This document shows, piece after piece, positions 38,396-48,902 of a DNA stretch of 64,000 nucleotides (within the stretch, counting starts at the first letter, position 1; the number at the start of each line of letters is the position of its first letter). Source of the DNA: Rhodococcus sp. KRD197 (lineage in GTDB: Bacteria; Actinomycetota; Actinomycetes; Mycobacteriales; Mycobacteriaceae); NCBI RefSeq assembly GCF_017168235.1, contig NZ_JABFAO010000015.1, positions 1-64,000 of the forward strand. Reading direction: 5' to 3'. A model generated the notes under the pieces. That model was not told the DNA's origin, did no database searches, and was given only the letters and a program-made list of their open reading frames with translations. The position numbers and the translations under genes were made by a program.

Positions 38396-38469
38396 TAGCG
38401 GGGACAGGATTTGAACCTGCGACCTCTGGGTTATGAGCCCAGCGAGCTACCGAGCTGCTCCACCCCGCG
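38396..38469 (-). tRNA. initiator tRNA-Met (CAT)
   Basis: 74-nt cloverleaf with anticodon CAT in CTCATAA. It is the initiator type: position 1 C faces U at 72 (no Watson-Crick pair) and the anticodon stem ends in three G-C pairs (GGG-loop-CCC). CCA is not encoded. A terminator follows. Confidence 0.93.
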
Positions 38470-38737
38470 CTGTGAACACAAAGTTACCCGACGGTGTCCA
38501 GCAATAGCAAATCGCGTTCCATCGAAGGATCACCGCCACCGACGCGACGGAAATTTCGCAGGACGAGCCATCGAGCACCACGAGATACAAGTGTGCTGCA
38601 CCACAGTTTCGACGTGATTCGCGGCACATAACAACCGCGTAACGAACGGGACACGAATGCGTCCCGATGGTATTTGACCAGCAATAACACCTTTCAGCGT
38701 CCCAGCATCCGGACTCGGGCAGTCCCACGGATTGGTG

Positions 38738-39566
<829 letters not shown>

Positions 39567-39598
39567 AGATCGGCAGGTCCGAACCTGCAACAACAAAA

Positions 39599-39633
39599 CG
39601 CCCCGATCACTTCGCGAAGAAGTGATCGGGGCG
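39599..39633. terminator. terminator between rpf and UPF0182
   Basis: 15-bp perfect stem CGCCCCGATCACTTC (39599-39613) with GAAGTGATCGGGGCG (39619-39633), loop GCGAA. It serves the convergent genes on both sides. Confidence 0.85.
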
Positions 39634-39652
39634 TACTTGCGTACTGGGGGAA

Positions 39653-42640
39653 TCAGTTCGCGTTGTAAGCGTCGATAGCATCCTGCAACGCATCGAACGC
39701 GTCACCCAATCGACCGAGATCGCCGCTCTGCTGCGCCGTCCGTACCTCCGCCAATGCGTCGTTCAGCTCCTGCACCTCGGCCGCCGTCGCGAGCGGCGCC
39801 TGCGGCGTCGGTGCGGTGTTCGGAGTACCCACGGAAGCTTCGCCGGTGTTGCCTTCCGCCTCGACAGCTTCACCGGAGTCGGTGCTCGGCTGCGGATCTG
39901 CAGCATCGCCACCCGGTGCGGTCGCGGCTGTACCGGTGCCCGAACCGAACACCTGATCGAGCGCTTCCGACAATCGCGCCGCGTAACCGACACGAACACC
40001 GCCGTCCGACCCGGGTTCCCGGTAACTCACGAGAACACGTGTGAGCTGCGGGAAGGTCGATGTAGATGTTGTGTTTCGCTCCGTGTAGAGCGGCTCGACG
40101 TACAGAATCCCGCCGTCTGCGATGGGTAGCGTCAGGAGGTTGCCGTACTGAATGTTGTTCGACTGCTGCAACAGCGTCCTGTCCGAGGCAACTCGCGCGT
40201 CCGAGGTCATCGAGTTCTGAGCCTGCTGCGGGCCCTGCGTCTGCGTGTCGGTCGGCAACTGCAGAATCGTGAACTTTCCATAGTTTTCCGGATCCGAACG
40301 GACCGAGATGTACGAGGCCAGCAGTTCACGGTTGAACCCGACCATTGCGCTGGTGAGTCGGAACGACGGTTCACCCGTTTCCGGATCACCGATCAGCACG
40401 TAGTAAGGAGGCTGGTTCAGCTCGGTACCACCGTCGACTGTCGGGTCGCTCGGAACCGACCAGAACGCATTGTTGGTGAAGAACTCGTTCGGGTCGTCGA
40501 CGTGGTACTTGGCCAGCATCTCGCGCTGAACCTTGAACAGATCCTCCGGGTAACGGAAGTGCGAACGAAGCTCGTCGGAGATCTCGGACTCGGGCTGAAC
40601 CGAATCCGGGAATACACCCATCCAGGCCTTCAAGACCGGATCGGTCTCGTCCACCTGGTAGAGCTTCACCGAGCCGTCGTACGCATCGACGGTCGCCTTG
40701 ACCGAGTTACGAATGTAAGAAACCTCGTCGCGGGGAAGTGGACGCCCCGTCGTCGGCTCGATGCTGTCGACGGTGAGTCCATCGAGCGATGCACGCTGGG
40801 CGTACGGGTAGTTCTCGAGCGTGGTGTAGCCGTCGACGATCCACACGATCTTGCCGTCGACCACGGCCGGGTAGGAGTCGGTGTCGGTGGTCAACCACGG
40901 CGCCACCTTCTGCACACGTTCGCGCGGATCACGGTCGAACAGGATCTTCGACTCGCTGCCGATTGCACCCGAGAACAAGATGTTCCGCTCCCCGTACTTG
41001 GCAGCGAAAGCGAGTCGGTTGATCCAGTTACCGACGGACACACCACCGGATCCGGTGTAGGTGTACCTGGACGCGTCGGTGTCGTACTCGCGATCACCGG
41101 CGCCGGAAGCACCGACGATGGCGTAGTCCGGGTCGGCCTGCGCGATGACCTCTCCGTAGTAGATACGAGGCTGATCGACCGGGATGACCTGTTCCGACCC
41201 CTGCGACGATATGTCGCTGACGGTGTAGATCGGGTAGCCGCTGTTGCTGCTGGCCCCTTCGGCGGTCGGATCCTCCACCGCGGCGTTGACCCGGTTGGCG
41301 GGTGCGGCCACGAACCCATTGCCGTGGGTGTACACGGTATGGCGGTTGATCCAGTCGGTCTGGTTGCCGGTCAAGCTTTCGGGCGAGAGCTCGCGGGCTG
41401 CGACGATGTAGTCCTGCAGCTGGCCGTCGATCTCGTACCGATCGATGTCGAGGGTGGCCGGGAACCCGAAGAAGTTCTTCAACTGTTGTTGCTGAGTGAA
41501 CGTGCGCGAGAGGACATTGGGGTCCAGCAGCCGGGTGTTGGCGATGGTCGTGATGTCAGCTTGGCTCTCGCGAGGGTTCTGCGAACCCTCACCGGAATAC
41601 GCCTCGTATTCGACGACATCGTCGCCGATACCGTACGCATCCCTGGTGGCGTCGATGTTGCGCTCGATGTACGCGCGCTCCTTCTCCGCAGCGTTCGGCC
41701 GAACCGAAAACTGCTCCATGAGCAGCGGGAAGACCGCACCGACCAGGATCGAGGACAGCACGAGCAGTGCGGTAGCGAGCGCGGGAACCCGGAGATCGCG
41801 CAGGAAGATCGCCGCGAAAAACGCTGCGGCACAGATCACAGCGATGGCCAACAGGATCAGCTTGGCGGGAAGCACTGCGTTGATGTCGGTGAAGCCGGCG
41901 CCGCTGAATGTCGGTTCCTTGCGCGTGCTGGAGAGCAGCGTGTACCGATCGAACCAGTAGGCAACGGCCTTGAACAGCACGAACGTCCCGGCTATGACCG
42001 CCAGCTGGATACGCGCGGCGCGCGTGAACGCGCCCTCGCGTCCGGCGAGTCGAATCCCACCGAATACGTAGTGCGTCACCAGGTTGGCGAAGAAAGCGAA
42101 CAACAACGCCACGAACAGCCAGTTCAGAACGAACCGATAGAACGGCAAGTCGAACGAGTAGAAGCCTATGTCGAGGCCGAATTGCGGGTCGGTGATGCCG
42201 AAGTCACCACCGTTGAGGAAAAGCTGCACCGTAACCCAGTTCGCTTGCGCGATCAGCCCGGACAGTACGCCGAGGGCTACCGGAATTCCGATTCCGAACA
42301 GGCGCAACCTGCTCATCACTGTCGTGCGATACCGAGCGATCGGATCGTTCGGCCCTGCAACGGGTACGAACACGGGACGGTTGCGGTAGGCCAGCAGAAG
42401 CGCCAGGAAGACGATGCCTCCGACAATCGATCCGACGAGGAGGAAGAGTGCGACTCGGGTCAGCACGGTGGTCGTGTACACCTGACGGAAGTCGACTTCG
42501 CCGAACCAAAGCCAATTCGTATAAGTGTCGATGAGGCGGGGACCGACGAGCAAGAGCGCTGCGAAGATCAAGGCCAGTACAAGTAAAATCCGTCCACGCC
42601 GCGATAGCGACGGTAGACCGGTGGGGGCCCTCATGCCCAC
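39653..42640 (-). CDS. UPF0182 family membrane protein
   Basis: 995-aa protein of unknown function conserved across actinobacteria (Rv3193c in M. tuberculosis, from memory). Seven or so transmembrane helices fill the first 330 residues (ILLVLALIFAALLLVGPRLI, LFLLVGSIVGGIVFLALLLA and others), followed by a long extracytoplasmic domain and an acidic, Pro/Thr/Ala-rich tail. The start is GTG 42640 (VGMRAPTGL), with GGAGTG upstream, as in the mycobacterial protein. It neighbours PPA1309 and the Lon-PDZ gene as in mycobacteria. Confidence 0.9.
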   Translation of the reverse strand: MGMRAPTGLPSLSRRGRILLVLALIFAALLLVGPRLIDTYTNWLWFGEVDFRQVYTTTVLTRVALFLLVGSIVGGIVFLALLLAYRNRPVFVPVAGPNDPIARYRTTVMSRLRLFGIGIPVALGVLSGLIAQANWVTVQLFLNGGDFGITDPQFGLDIGFYSFDLPFYRFVLNWLFVALLFAFFANLVTHYVFGGIRLAGREGAFTRAARIQLAVIAGTFVLFKAVAYWFDRYTLLSSTRKEPTFSGAGFTDINAVLPAKLILLAIAVICAAAFFAAIFLRDLRVPALATALLVLSSILVGAVFPLLMEQFSVRPNAAEKERAYIERNIDATRDAYGIGDDVVEYEAYSGEGSQNPRESQADITTIANTRLLDPNVLSRTFTQQQQLKNFFGFPATLDIDRYEIDGQLQDYIVAARELSPESLTGNQTDWINRHTVYTHGNGFVAAPANRVNAAVEDPTAEGASSNSGYPIYTVSDISSQGSEQVIPVDQPRIYYGEVIAQADPDYAIVGASGAGDREYDTDASRYTYTGSGGVSVGNWINRLAFAAKYGERNILFSGAIGSESKILFDRDPRERVQKVAPWLTTDTDSYPAVVDGKIVWIVDGYTTLENYPYAQRASLDGLTVDSIEPTTGRPLPRDEVSYIRNSVKATVDAYDGSVKLYQVDETDPVLKAWMGVFPDSVQPESEISDELRSHFRYPEDLFKVQREMLAKYHVDDPNEFFTNNAFWSVPSDPTVDGGTELNQPPYYVLIGDPETGEPSFRLTSAMVGFNRELLASYISVRSDPENYGKFTILQLPTDTQTQGPQQAQNSMTSDARVASDRTLLQQSNNIQYGNLLTLPIADGGILYVEPLYTERNTTSTSTFPQLTRVLVSYREPGSDGGVRVGYAARLSEALDQVFGSGTGTAATAPGGDAADPQPSTDSGEAVEAEGNTGEASVGTPNTAPTPQAPLATAAEVQELNDALAEVRTAQQSGDLGRLGDAFDALQDAIDAYNAN

Positions 42641-42821
42641 GTGCCACACTCCAACTTCGGGCGATACCCAAGGGCATCGCTGATGGTTTCGCGGTACACC
42701 GTGCGCACCGCGTGTCCGATTTTGACCCCACTGTACGGAACGGGTCGACAGCCTGCCGACCCCCGTCGACTCAGGACCTACCGGGCGCGATCGAACCGGT
42801 GAACGGTGGGAAGATGTCAGG

Positions 42822-43472
42822 GTGAACGATTTCAACGACGACCTGTTCGGCGACGGTGCCGACTCGATTGACGACGACGTGAGCACCGGAGGATTCGGTG
42901 AAGCACTGGCGCGATGCGCGCGGGAAGTCGCCGACTTCGTCGACGGCGAGGGGTGGGGCCAGCGGCCTCAGCTCTTCGCCCTCGTACCCACGTCCGTGTT
43001 GGCTGCGGCCGAACCGGCGTTGCTCGAGGAGCTGACGGATGGATCGGCGCTGACGCCGATCCAGCAGCACAACCTGCCCGAGGACATCACCGGCGGATCA
43101 CGCGCACTCGACGAATTCCTGGCGACGACCAGTTGGCCCGAGGGGGTTGTCGGCTGCGCTCTCGTTCAGGAGATCGTCATCCTGCCGCCCGCGGCCGAAA
43201 CCGATCTCGACGACGCACTCATCCCACTTCTCGCGGACAGGGACGCCGCCGACGACGCAGCTCGACACGCTGCACACTCGCATCCCGACCGCAAGGACGG
43301 AAGACTGATCGCCGCCGTGGTCAAGGACGGGCCTTCGCTGACCCTTCTGCAGATGCAACCCGAGGGCGACGAGGATCCTTTCGCCCCCATCGAATTGCTG
43401 CTCTACGACAATCTTGCACCGGGAATCGTGCACGCCTTGTACACGACTTTCGATGTCGTGGACGACGACTGA
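42822..43472 (+). CDS. PPA1309 family protein
   Basis: 216-aa acidic cytoplasmic protein of a conserved actinobacterial family with no known function. No catalytic motif stands out; recognisable stretches are HNLPEDITGGSRALDEFLA and ILPPAAETDLDDALIPLL. GTG 42822 lies six bases after GAAGAT, a leaderless layout. It converges on the Lon-PDZ gene with five bases between stops and is divergent from UPF0182. Confidence 0.8.
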   Translation: MNDFNDDLFGDGADSIDDDVSTGGFGEALARCAREVADFVDGEGWGQRPQLFALVPTSVLAAAEPALLEELTDGSALTPIQQHNLPEDITGGSRALDEFLATTSWPEGVVGCALVQEIVILPPAAETDLDDALIPLLADRDAADDAARHAAHSHPDRKDGRLIAAVVKDGPSLTLLQMQPEGDEDPFAPIELLLYDNLAPGIVHALYTTFDVVDDD

Positions 43473-43477
43473 GCTGG

Positions 43478-44500
43478 TCAACAGGTAGGGGGGCTCTGGC
43501 CTGCGCCGATCGCCTCGAGCGAATCGATGGCACTGTCGAGCGAATCCACCCTTACCAAGCGCAGCCCGTCCTGAGCGTTCTGCACAGCTTCGCTGCAGTT
43601 CTGCGAAGGAACCAGAAAGGTCGTGGCACCTGCCTCGCGTGCCGCGATCAGTTTGTACGGTATCCCGCCGATGGGTCCGACCGTGCCGGCCGAATCGATC
43701 GTTCCCGTACCCGCAACGAAGTCGCCGTTGCTCAGCTCACCAGGGCTGAGTTTGTCCACCACAGCCAAGCTGAACATCAACCCCGCCGACGGTCCCCCGA
43801 CGTCCGCAAGGTTGAAGGTGACCGTGAACGGCACATCGGGCTCCTCCGCTGGTGTGACACCGAGGTAGCCGCTCTCGGCGTCATCGGGTCGCGCTCCCAG
43901 GACGACCGACTCCGTTCTGACGACGCCGTCCGCGTCGACAACGATCTCGACGGTGTCACCCGGTGAGCGGGCGCTGATCGTCTCGCGAACACCGGTGACC
44001 GTGTCCACCGACTCACCCGCCACCGAGACCAGGCGCTCACCCTCGTTCAGCAATCCAGCCGCAGGTCCGTCGGGCGCCACAGCTCCGATCACGAGCGCGA
44101 TCGGCAGGCCCAGATGGTGAAGCGCGGCCAGCTCGGCGCTGCTCTCGGACTGCTCGAAGTCGGCTTGGTTGCTCTCCTGGACCTCCTCCTTCGTCTGGTT
44201 CGGTGGATACACCTCCTCGCGCGGAACGAGACCCTGCCGACCGGTGGCCCAGAAGCCGAAGGCCTCGAAGATGTTCAACTGGTCGCGGACTGCCACGGTG
44301 GTCATGTTCAGATGACCCGTCGTCGGGTCCACATCGACGCCGTCGATCTGCACGACAGGCTCGCCGTCGGCGTCACCGAGCGTGTTGTACGTCGGCCCGG
44401 GACCCAAGGCCGCGAAAGGCACAGTGATCACAGTGCCGACCACGCCGAGTACGACTACGGGCGCGAGGGCGGCAACCAATGTGGCAATCCTACGATTCAC
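43478..44500 (-). CDS. PDZ and Lon-protease-domain membrane serine protease (YlbL type)
   Basis: 340-aa secreted or membrane-tethered protease (Rv3194c type). An N-terminal transmembrane segment (about residues 6-30) is followed by a PDZ domain (about 115-215) and a C-terminal Lon proteolytic domain with the catalytic serine in GGPSAGLMFSL and the lysine in GIPYKLIAAREAG. It has no ATPase. GTG 44500 lies seven bases after a TAATGT box, so the transcript is probably leaderless. Two cysteines in the tail (NCSEAV and the terminal PPTC) may form a disulfide. Confidence 0.9.
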   Translation of the reverse strand: MNRRIATLVAALAPVVVLGVVGTVITVPFAALGPGPTYNTLGDADGEPVVQIDGVDVDPTTGHLNMTTVAVRDQLNIFEAFGFWATGRQGLVPREEVYPPNQTKEEVQESNQADFEQSESSAELAALHHLGLPIALVIGAVAPDGPAAGLLNEGERLVSVAGESVDTVTGVRETISARSPGDTVEIVVDADGVVRTESVVLGARPDDAESGYLGVTPAEEPDVPFTVTFNLADVGGPSAGLMFSLAVVDKLSPGELSNGDFVAGTGTIDSAGTVGPIGGIPYKLIAAREAGATTFLVPSQNCSEAVQNAQDGLRLVRVDSLDSAIDSLEAIGAGQSPPTC

Positions 44501-44636
44501 CCGACAAACATTAGAACCGTCGTCTGTGCGGTACATGTGAGACCCCTCCCGAAGGCATCGTCACGGTCACCGACTGTTCGCCATCAGCGTGATCACCAGC
44601 GTGCTCTTTCGTGCTGAAGCCTTGTACCGTTGACGT

Positions 44637-46034
44637 ATGAGCAATTTTGGGTTCAACAGCTCCGACGAGGATCCGGACAAGAAAAAGGATCAGGGCGGAG
44701 ACGGCACGCCCGGCGGGTTCGGATTCGGTGGCGAGGGCTTCGACCCTGCCGCTCTGGGTCAGATGCTCACCCAATTCGGCCAGATGCTCAGTGGAATGGG
44801 CGCACCCGGGGCGGGCGGCGCGTCTGCGGGTCCGGTCAACTACGACTTGGCCAAACAATTGGCGAGACAGCAAATCGGCAGTGTGTCCCCCATCGGGGCG
44901 GGCAAGGCCGAGGCCGTGTCCGAGGCCGCGCATCTCGCCGAGCTGTGGCTCGACGGCGCGACCACCCTCCCAGCCGGTGCGTCGAAGACAGCAGCGTGGA
45001 CGCCGGTCGATTGGCTCGACAACACGATCGACACCTGGAAGCGCCTGTGTGATCCGGTAGCGGAACAGATTTCCGGTATGTGGACCGCGGGGCTCCCCGC
45101 AGAAGCGCAGCAAATGGCCGGACCCATGATGGGAATGCTGACGCAGATGGGCGGGATGGCATTCGGCTCACAACTGGGCCAGGCTCTCGGGCAACTGTCG
45201 AAGGAAGTTCTGACCTCCACCGACATCGGGATCCCTTTGGGGCCGAGCGGTGTATCGGCGTTGCTTCCCGAATCGATCGCGGCGTTCACCGAGGGTCTCG
45301 AGCAGCCCGAACGCGAGGTTCTGGTGTTCTTGGCCGCACGCGAAGCTGCGCATCAGCGCCTGTACAGCCATGTGCCGTGGCTTCGCCAGCGCGTCCTCGC
45401 GACAGTCGAAGAGTATGCGCGCGGGATTCGTATGGACTTCTCGGCCATCGAGGAGGCAGCCGCCGGCCTCGATCCGGCATCGCTGACCGATCCGTCGAAG
45501 ATCGAGGAAATCCTGCAGCAAGGCGCTTTCGAACCACAGACCACGCCCGAGCAGAAGCAGGCGCTCGAGCGTTTGGAGACGCTGCTCGCACTCGTCGAGG
45601 GCTGGGTCGAGACAGTCGTCGCCGAAGCTCTCGGAGACCGCCTGCCCGGAGCGGGCGCGCTCGGCGAGACCATTCGACGACGACGCGCGTCCGGTGGGCC
45701 CGCAGAACAGACCTTCGCCACCCTGGTGGGGTTGGAGCTTCGTCCTCGCAAGGTTCGCGAGGCGGGTGAACTGTGGCGGCGTTTGAGTGCCGCAGCCGGC
45801 GTCGACGGGCGCGACGGAGTCTGGGAACACCCCGATCTCCTCCCTGTCTCGGCCGACCTGGACGACCCAGCCGGATTCATCGACGGCATCGTCGGCGGCG
45901 GAACGAGCAGCTTCGACGACCCGATCGCTCAGCTGGAGGCGACCGAAGCGCAGGAACGCTCGGAGCGCGAAGCCGGCGAGAACGAGGACGGCGAGAACGA
46001 CGGCGGTACCAAGGACAGTGGTTCCGCGGGGTAG
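44637..46034 (+). CDS. zinc-dependent metalloprotease (DUF2342)
   Basis: 465-aa protein of the coenzyme-F420-biosynthesis-associated/DUF2342 family. The putative metal site is REAAHQRLYSHVPWLR near residue 240, a degenerate HExxH-like motif; the family is called a zinc-dependent metalloprotease on this basis. The N-terminus is Gly-rich and the C-terminal 60 residues are Glu/Asp-rich and disordered. ATG 44637 follows TACCGT by six bases (leaderless). It is collinear with the cyclodehydratase-like and kinase genes. Activity is inferred, not proven. Confidence 0.8.
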   Translation: MSNFGFNSSDEDPDKKKDQGGDGTPGGFGFGGEGFDPAALGQMLTQFGQMLSGMGAPGAGGASAGPVNYDLAKQLARQQIGSVSPIGAGKAEAVSEAAHLAELWLDGATTLPAGASKTAAWTPVDWLDNTIDTWKRLCDPVAEQISGMWTAGLPAEAQQMAGPMMGMLTQMGGMAFGSQLGQALGQLSKEVLTSTDIGIPLGPSGVSALLPESIAAFTEGLEQPEREVLVFLAAREAAHQRLYSHVPWLRQRVLATVEEYARGIRMDFSAIEEAAAGLDPASLTDPSKIEEILQQGAFEPQTTPEQKQALERLETLLALVEGWVETVVAEALGDRLPGAGALGETIRRRRASGGPAEQTFATLVGLELRPRKVREAGELWRRLSAAAGVDGRDGVWEHPDLLPVSADLDDPAGFIDGIVGGGTSSFDDPIAQLEATEAQERSEREAGENEDGENDGGTKDSGSAG

Positions 46035-46120
46035 TCGGTCCCACCGAAGGGGGCGTTGCGAAGTTTTTCGGATCACCCCGATTTCTGCACCGAAAGCCCT
46101 GCTCGACGCCGGTGTGAGCC

Positions 46121-46129
46121 TGTGGATAA
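46121..46129 (-). other. isolated consensus DnaA box
   Basis: The complement reads TTATCCACA, an exact DnaA box, 50 bases before the cyclodehydratase-like gene. No cluster was found around it, so it is not an origin. It may be coincidental. Confidence 0.4.
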
Positions 46130-46179
46130 CCCCACCCGATCTGTCGGTGGTTTCCTGACCGAGGTGGCACCCTCGCGAC

Positions 46180-47049
46180 ATGTCCACATTGCCCCTGCGT
46201 AGACCCAGGCTCCACGCCCCGATTTTCGTCCAACGCGACGGAACCGCGCGGCTCGGCTGGCATCCCGAACGGTCCTTCGTCGTCACACCGCCACCCGGCA
46301 TCGAACCCGAAGCCCTACTGGACCTCCTCCGACGCCTCGACGGCGTGCATTCCCGCGCGCACATGATCTGGTACGCGGGCACCATCGGGCTGTCCGCGAA
46401 CGCGATGTCGACGATGTTGGCGGAACTCGGAGAATCGGGCCTGTTGAGCGAGGGCACTGCGCGCGCATCGACCGAAAGGGCCGACGAGACCGCTGTGGTC
46501 ACCACGGTGCACGTGCTGGGGCGAGGACCGATCGCCGACGCGGTTGTGGCCGGCCTGGCCGCGTCCCCTCTGACAGTGATCGAGCGCCCCGGGGCCGCGG
46601 CGTCACGGACAACGGGACCCGACGATGATCGAAGCAGGTGCGATATCGCACTGCTCACCGACGATATGGCTCCTGATCCCGCCGTGGTCACCCGACTGGT
46701 TCGCACCCGCACGCCGCATCTGCAGGTTCGACTTCGCGATGGTCGCGGCATTGTCGGACCGTTTGTGCTCCCCGGCGTCAGCAGCTGCCTGCGGTGCGCG
46801 GACCTCTTCCGTTGCAGTGCCGACCCGCAATGGCCGCACGTGTCGGCTCAGCTCCTCGGACGTGTCGGCGAGGCAGACAGACCCACGGTTCTCGCCGCTG
46901 CAGCAATCGCGCTGGCCCAGATCGAGGCCTTCGCGGACGGCCGTCGCGCTCCGTTGCAGGACACGACAGTCGAGATCGATTTGAACGACAGTTCCGTCTC
47001 CCGTCGAACATGGTCGCGGCACCCACGATGCGACTGCTCGCTGTTGTGA
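46180..47049 (+). CDS. cyclodehydratase-like (ThiF-related) protein
   Basis: 289-aa protein resembling the C-protein/Ocin_ThiF part of RiPP cyclodehydratases, annotated in relatives as a TOMM precursor leader-peptide-binding protein. An N-terminal winged segment (about 30-95, FVVTPPPGIEPEALLDLLRR) precedes a Rossmann-like region and a zinc-knuckle set: CLRC within SSCLRCADLFRC and a closing pair CDC in RHPRCDCSLL. The GIVGPFVLPGVSSCLRC pattern is the family hallmark. No YcaO partner or precursor peptide is evident. It lies between the DUF2342 gene and the ABC1 kinase, as Rv3196 does in M. tuberculosis (from memory). Function unknown. Confidence 0.75.
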   Translation: MSTLPLRRPRLHAPIFVQRDGTARLGWHPERSFVVTPPPGIEPEALLDLLRRLDGVHSRAHMIWYAGTIGLSANAMSTMLAELGESGLLSEGTARASTERADETAVVTTVHVLGRGPIADAVVAGLAASPLTVIERPGAAASRTTGPDDDRSRCDIALLTDDMAPDPAVVTRLVRTRTPHLQVRLRDGRGIVGPFVLPGVSSCLRCADLFRCSADPQWPHVSAQLLGRVGEADRPTVLAAAAIALAQIEAFADGRRAPLQDTTVEIDLNDSSVSRRTWSRHPRCDCSLL

Positions 47050-47114
47050 CGCGCCGAGCAGGGCTCTCACCAGCGCTGTAGGCAAGATAGCGCTCCGTCC
47101 GACATGATGGAGCC

Positions 47115-48431
47115 GTGCCAGATATTCCTCGCCGGGGCTCCGCCCGTACTGCCAAGCTCGCTCGCATCCCGATCGGCATCGCCGGCCGTGCAGCCGTCGG
47201 CTTCGGAAAGAAGCTGGCGGGCGGAAACCGCGGCGAGATCGACTCCGACCTCGCCGCCAAGGCTGCCGAGCAACTGTTCTCTGTTCTCGGCGAACTCAAG
47301 GGCGGGGCAATGAAGTTCGGACAGGCCCTGTCCGTCATGGAAGCGGCCGTGCCCGAGGAATTCGCCGAGCCTTACCGGGAGGCACTGACCAAACTCCAGG
47401 CCGATGCGCCGCCCCTGCCCGCAGCCAAAGTTCATCGCGTGCTCGACCATCAACTCGGCACCGAGTGGCGGTCTCGTTTCGCCTCGTTCGAGGATGTACC
47501 TGTTGCGTCGGCAAGTATCGGCCAGGTACACCGCGCTGTGTGGGCAGACGGCCGGGAGGTGGCTGTCAAGGTGCAGTACCCAGGCGCCGACGACGCTTTG
47601 CGTGCGGACCTGAAGACGATGTCTCGCTTCGCGAGCACGTTCAGCGCAATTTTCACCGGCGCGGATGTCAAACCGGTGCTCGACGAGTTGATCGCACGCA
47701 CCGAGGACGAGTTGGACTACCGCATCGAGGCGGGCAATCAACGTGCCTTCGCTGCGGCCTTCGACGGTGACCCGCAGTTCGCTGTGCCACGTGTCGTCGC
47801 GAGCGCACCCAAAGTGCTGGTCACCGAGTGGATGACGGGTGCGCCGCTGTCGTCGATCATCGCCGATGGCACCCCGGAGCAGCGGAACGCAGCAGGCGAA
47901 CTACTGGTGTTGTTCGCGTTCGCTTCGCCGGCGCGGGCACGGTTGCTGCACGCCGATCCACATCCGGGAAACTTCATGTTGTTGGCCGATGGACGCCTCG
48001 GCGTCATCGATTTCGGTGCGACAGCCCCGATGCCGAACGGTCTGCCGCCGGTGCTCGGCCGCATGGTTCGTCTGGCACGGGACGAGCGTTTCGACGAACT
48101 CGTCGAACTGTGCACCGATAGTGGGTTCGTCATTCCCGGCCGGAAAGTCAGTGCGCAGGAAATCTCGGACTACCTGCGCCCGTTCACCGATCCCATCAGA
48201 ACCGATTCTTTCCATTTCACTCGATCATGGCTCCAGAAGGCTGCCGGAACCGCGACCGAGTTCGACAGTGCACAGTTCCGCACTGCCCGAGCTTTGAACA
48301 TGCCCGCGGAGTACATCATGATCTTCCGTGTCCTCGGCGGGTTGGTCGGCATCTGCGCTCAGTTGGATGCGTATGCGCCGTACATGGCGATCCTCACAGA
48401 ATGGATGCCCGGCTTCGACAGCGAAGTCTGA
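47115..48431 (+). CDS. ABC1/UbiB (AarF) family kinase-like protein
   Basis: 438-aa member of the ABC1 atypical kinase family. The KxGQ-type region is in MKFGQALSVMEAAVPEEF, the Ala-rich nucleotide loop in ASASIGQVHRA, the VAIK lysine in EVAVKVQYPG, and the catalytic DPHPGN and IDFGA motifs are intact. UbiB members support quinone synthesis; actinobacteria use menaquinone, so the role here is uncertain. GTG 47115 lies six bases after CATGAT (leaderless). It is convergent with whiB7. Confidence 0.85.
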   Translation: MPDIPRRGSARTAKLARIPIGIAGRAAVGFGKKLAGGNRGEIDSDLAAKAAEQLFSVLGELKGGAMKFGQALSVMEAAVPEEFAEPYREALTKLQADAPPLPAAKVHRVLDHQLGTEWRSRFASFEDVPVASASIGQVHRAVWADGREVAVKVQYPGADDALRADLKTMSRFASTFSAIFTGADVKPVLDELIARTEDELDYRIEAGNQRAFAAAFDGDPQFAVPRVVASAPKVLVTEWMTGAPLSSIIADGTPEQRNAAGELLVLFAFASPARARLLHADPHPGNFMLLADGRLGVIDFGATAPMPNGLPPVLGRMVRLARDERFDELVELCTDSGFVIPGRKVSAQEISDYLRPFTDPIRTDSFHFTRSWLQKAAGTATEFDSAQFRTARALNMPAEYIMIFRVLGGLVGICAQLDAYAPYMAILTEWMPGFDSEV

Positions 48432-48468
48432 TCAACTTCGGCTGGGAAGCCGGGCATCGGCGATCGGT

Positions 48469-48831
48469 TCACGCGACCTGTGGTTGCTTGCGGGGACGAC
48501 CGCGCGGTCGCTTCCGTGCGACGACGACTCCCTGATCGAATATTTCGCCGCCCCACACTCCCCACGGTTCGGCACGATCGAGTGCTGTGCTCAAACATGC
48601 GCGACGAATCGGGCACTCGGTACACAGCGCCTTCGCGCGTTCGAGTTCGCCAGGACTGTCGGCGAACCAGAGGTCGGGATCGGCGACGCGGCAGGGCACG
48701 CGAAGTCCCGAGATACGCGAGAAACGGGAGCGTTCGTTCACGATGTGATCGTCGATCGGGTGGCTAGCAGCGTCGATGCGTTCGGATTCGCCTTCGGGTC
48801 GGCATGTCGTCCGGATCGTGACGGGTGACAC
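48469..48831 (-). CDS. whiB7: transcriptional regulator WhiB7
   Basis: Iron-sulfur activator of intrinsic antibiotic resistance. Four cysteines at residues 47, 70, 73 and 79 hold the cluster; EPWGVWGGEIFDQG is the WhiB turn that binds SigA, and RPRGRPRK (108-115) is the AT-hook that defines WhiB7. The N-terminus is about 25 residues longer than the mycobacterial protein. GTG 48831 follows AGGAG by six bases. A long leader with an upstream ORF and a terminator hairpin precedes it, as described for mycobacterial whiB7. It is convergent with the ABC1 kinase gene. Confidence 0.95.
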   Translation of the reverse strand: MSPVTIRTTCRPEGESERIDAASHPIDDHIVNERSRFSRISGLRVPCRVADPDLWFADSPGELERAKALCTECPIRRACLSTALDRAEPWGVWGGEIFDQGVVVARKRPRGRPRKQPQVA

Positions 48832-48902
48832 GTCGGTCTCCTCTACTTTTCGTGCGGCTTGTTTACAGTTGGCTGGAAATTCTGCGAACCAAGTGAGCCG
48901 AA

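Noticed and set aside
40502..42586. Long + strand frame opposite UPF0182
   Set aside because: Composition (Arg, Gly, Asp-rich, no domain) is typical of a shadow; the UPF0182 protein on the minus strand is clear.
46121..46129. Replication origin suggested by a perfect DnaA box
   Set aside because: A single box without a cluster, A/T-rich unwinding element or dnaA/dnaN genes.
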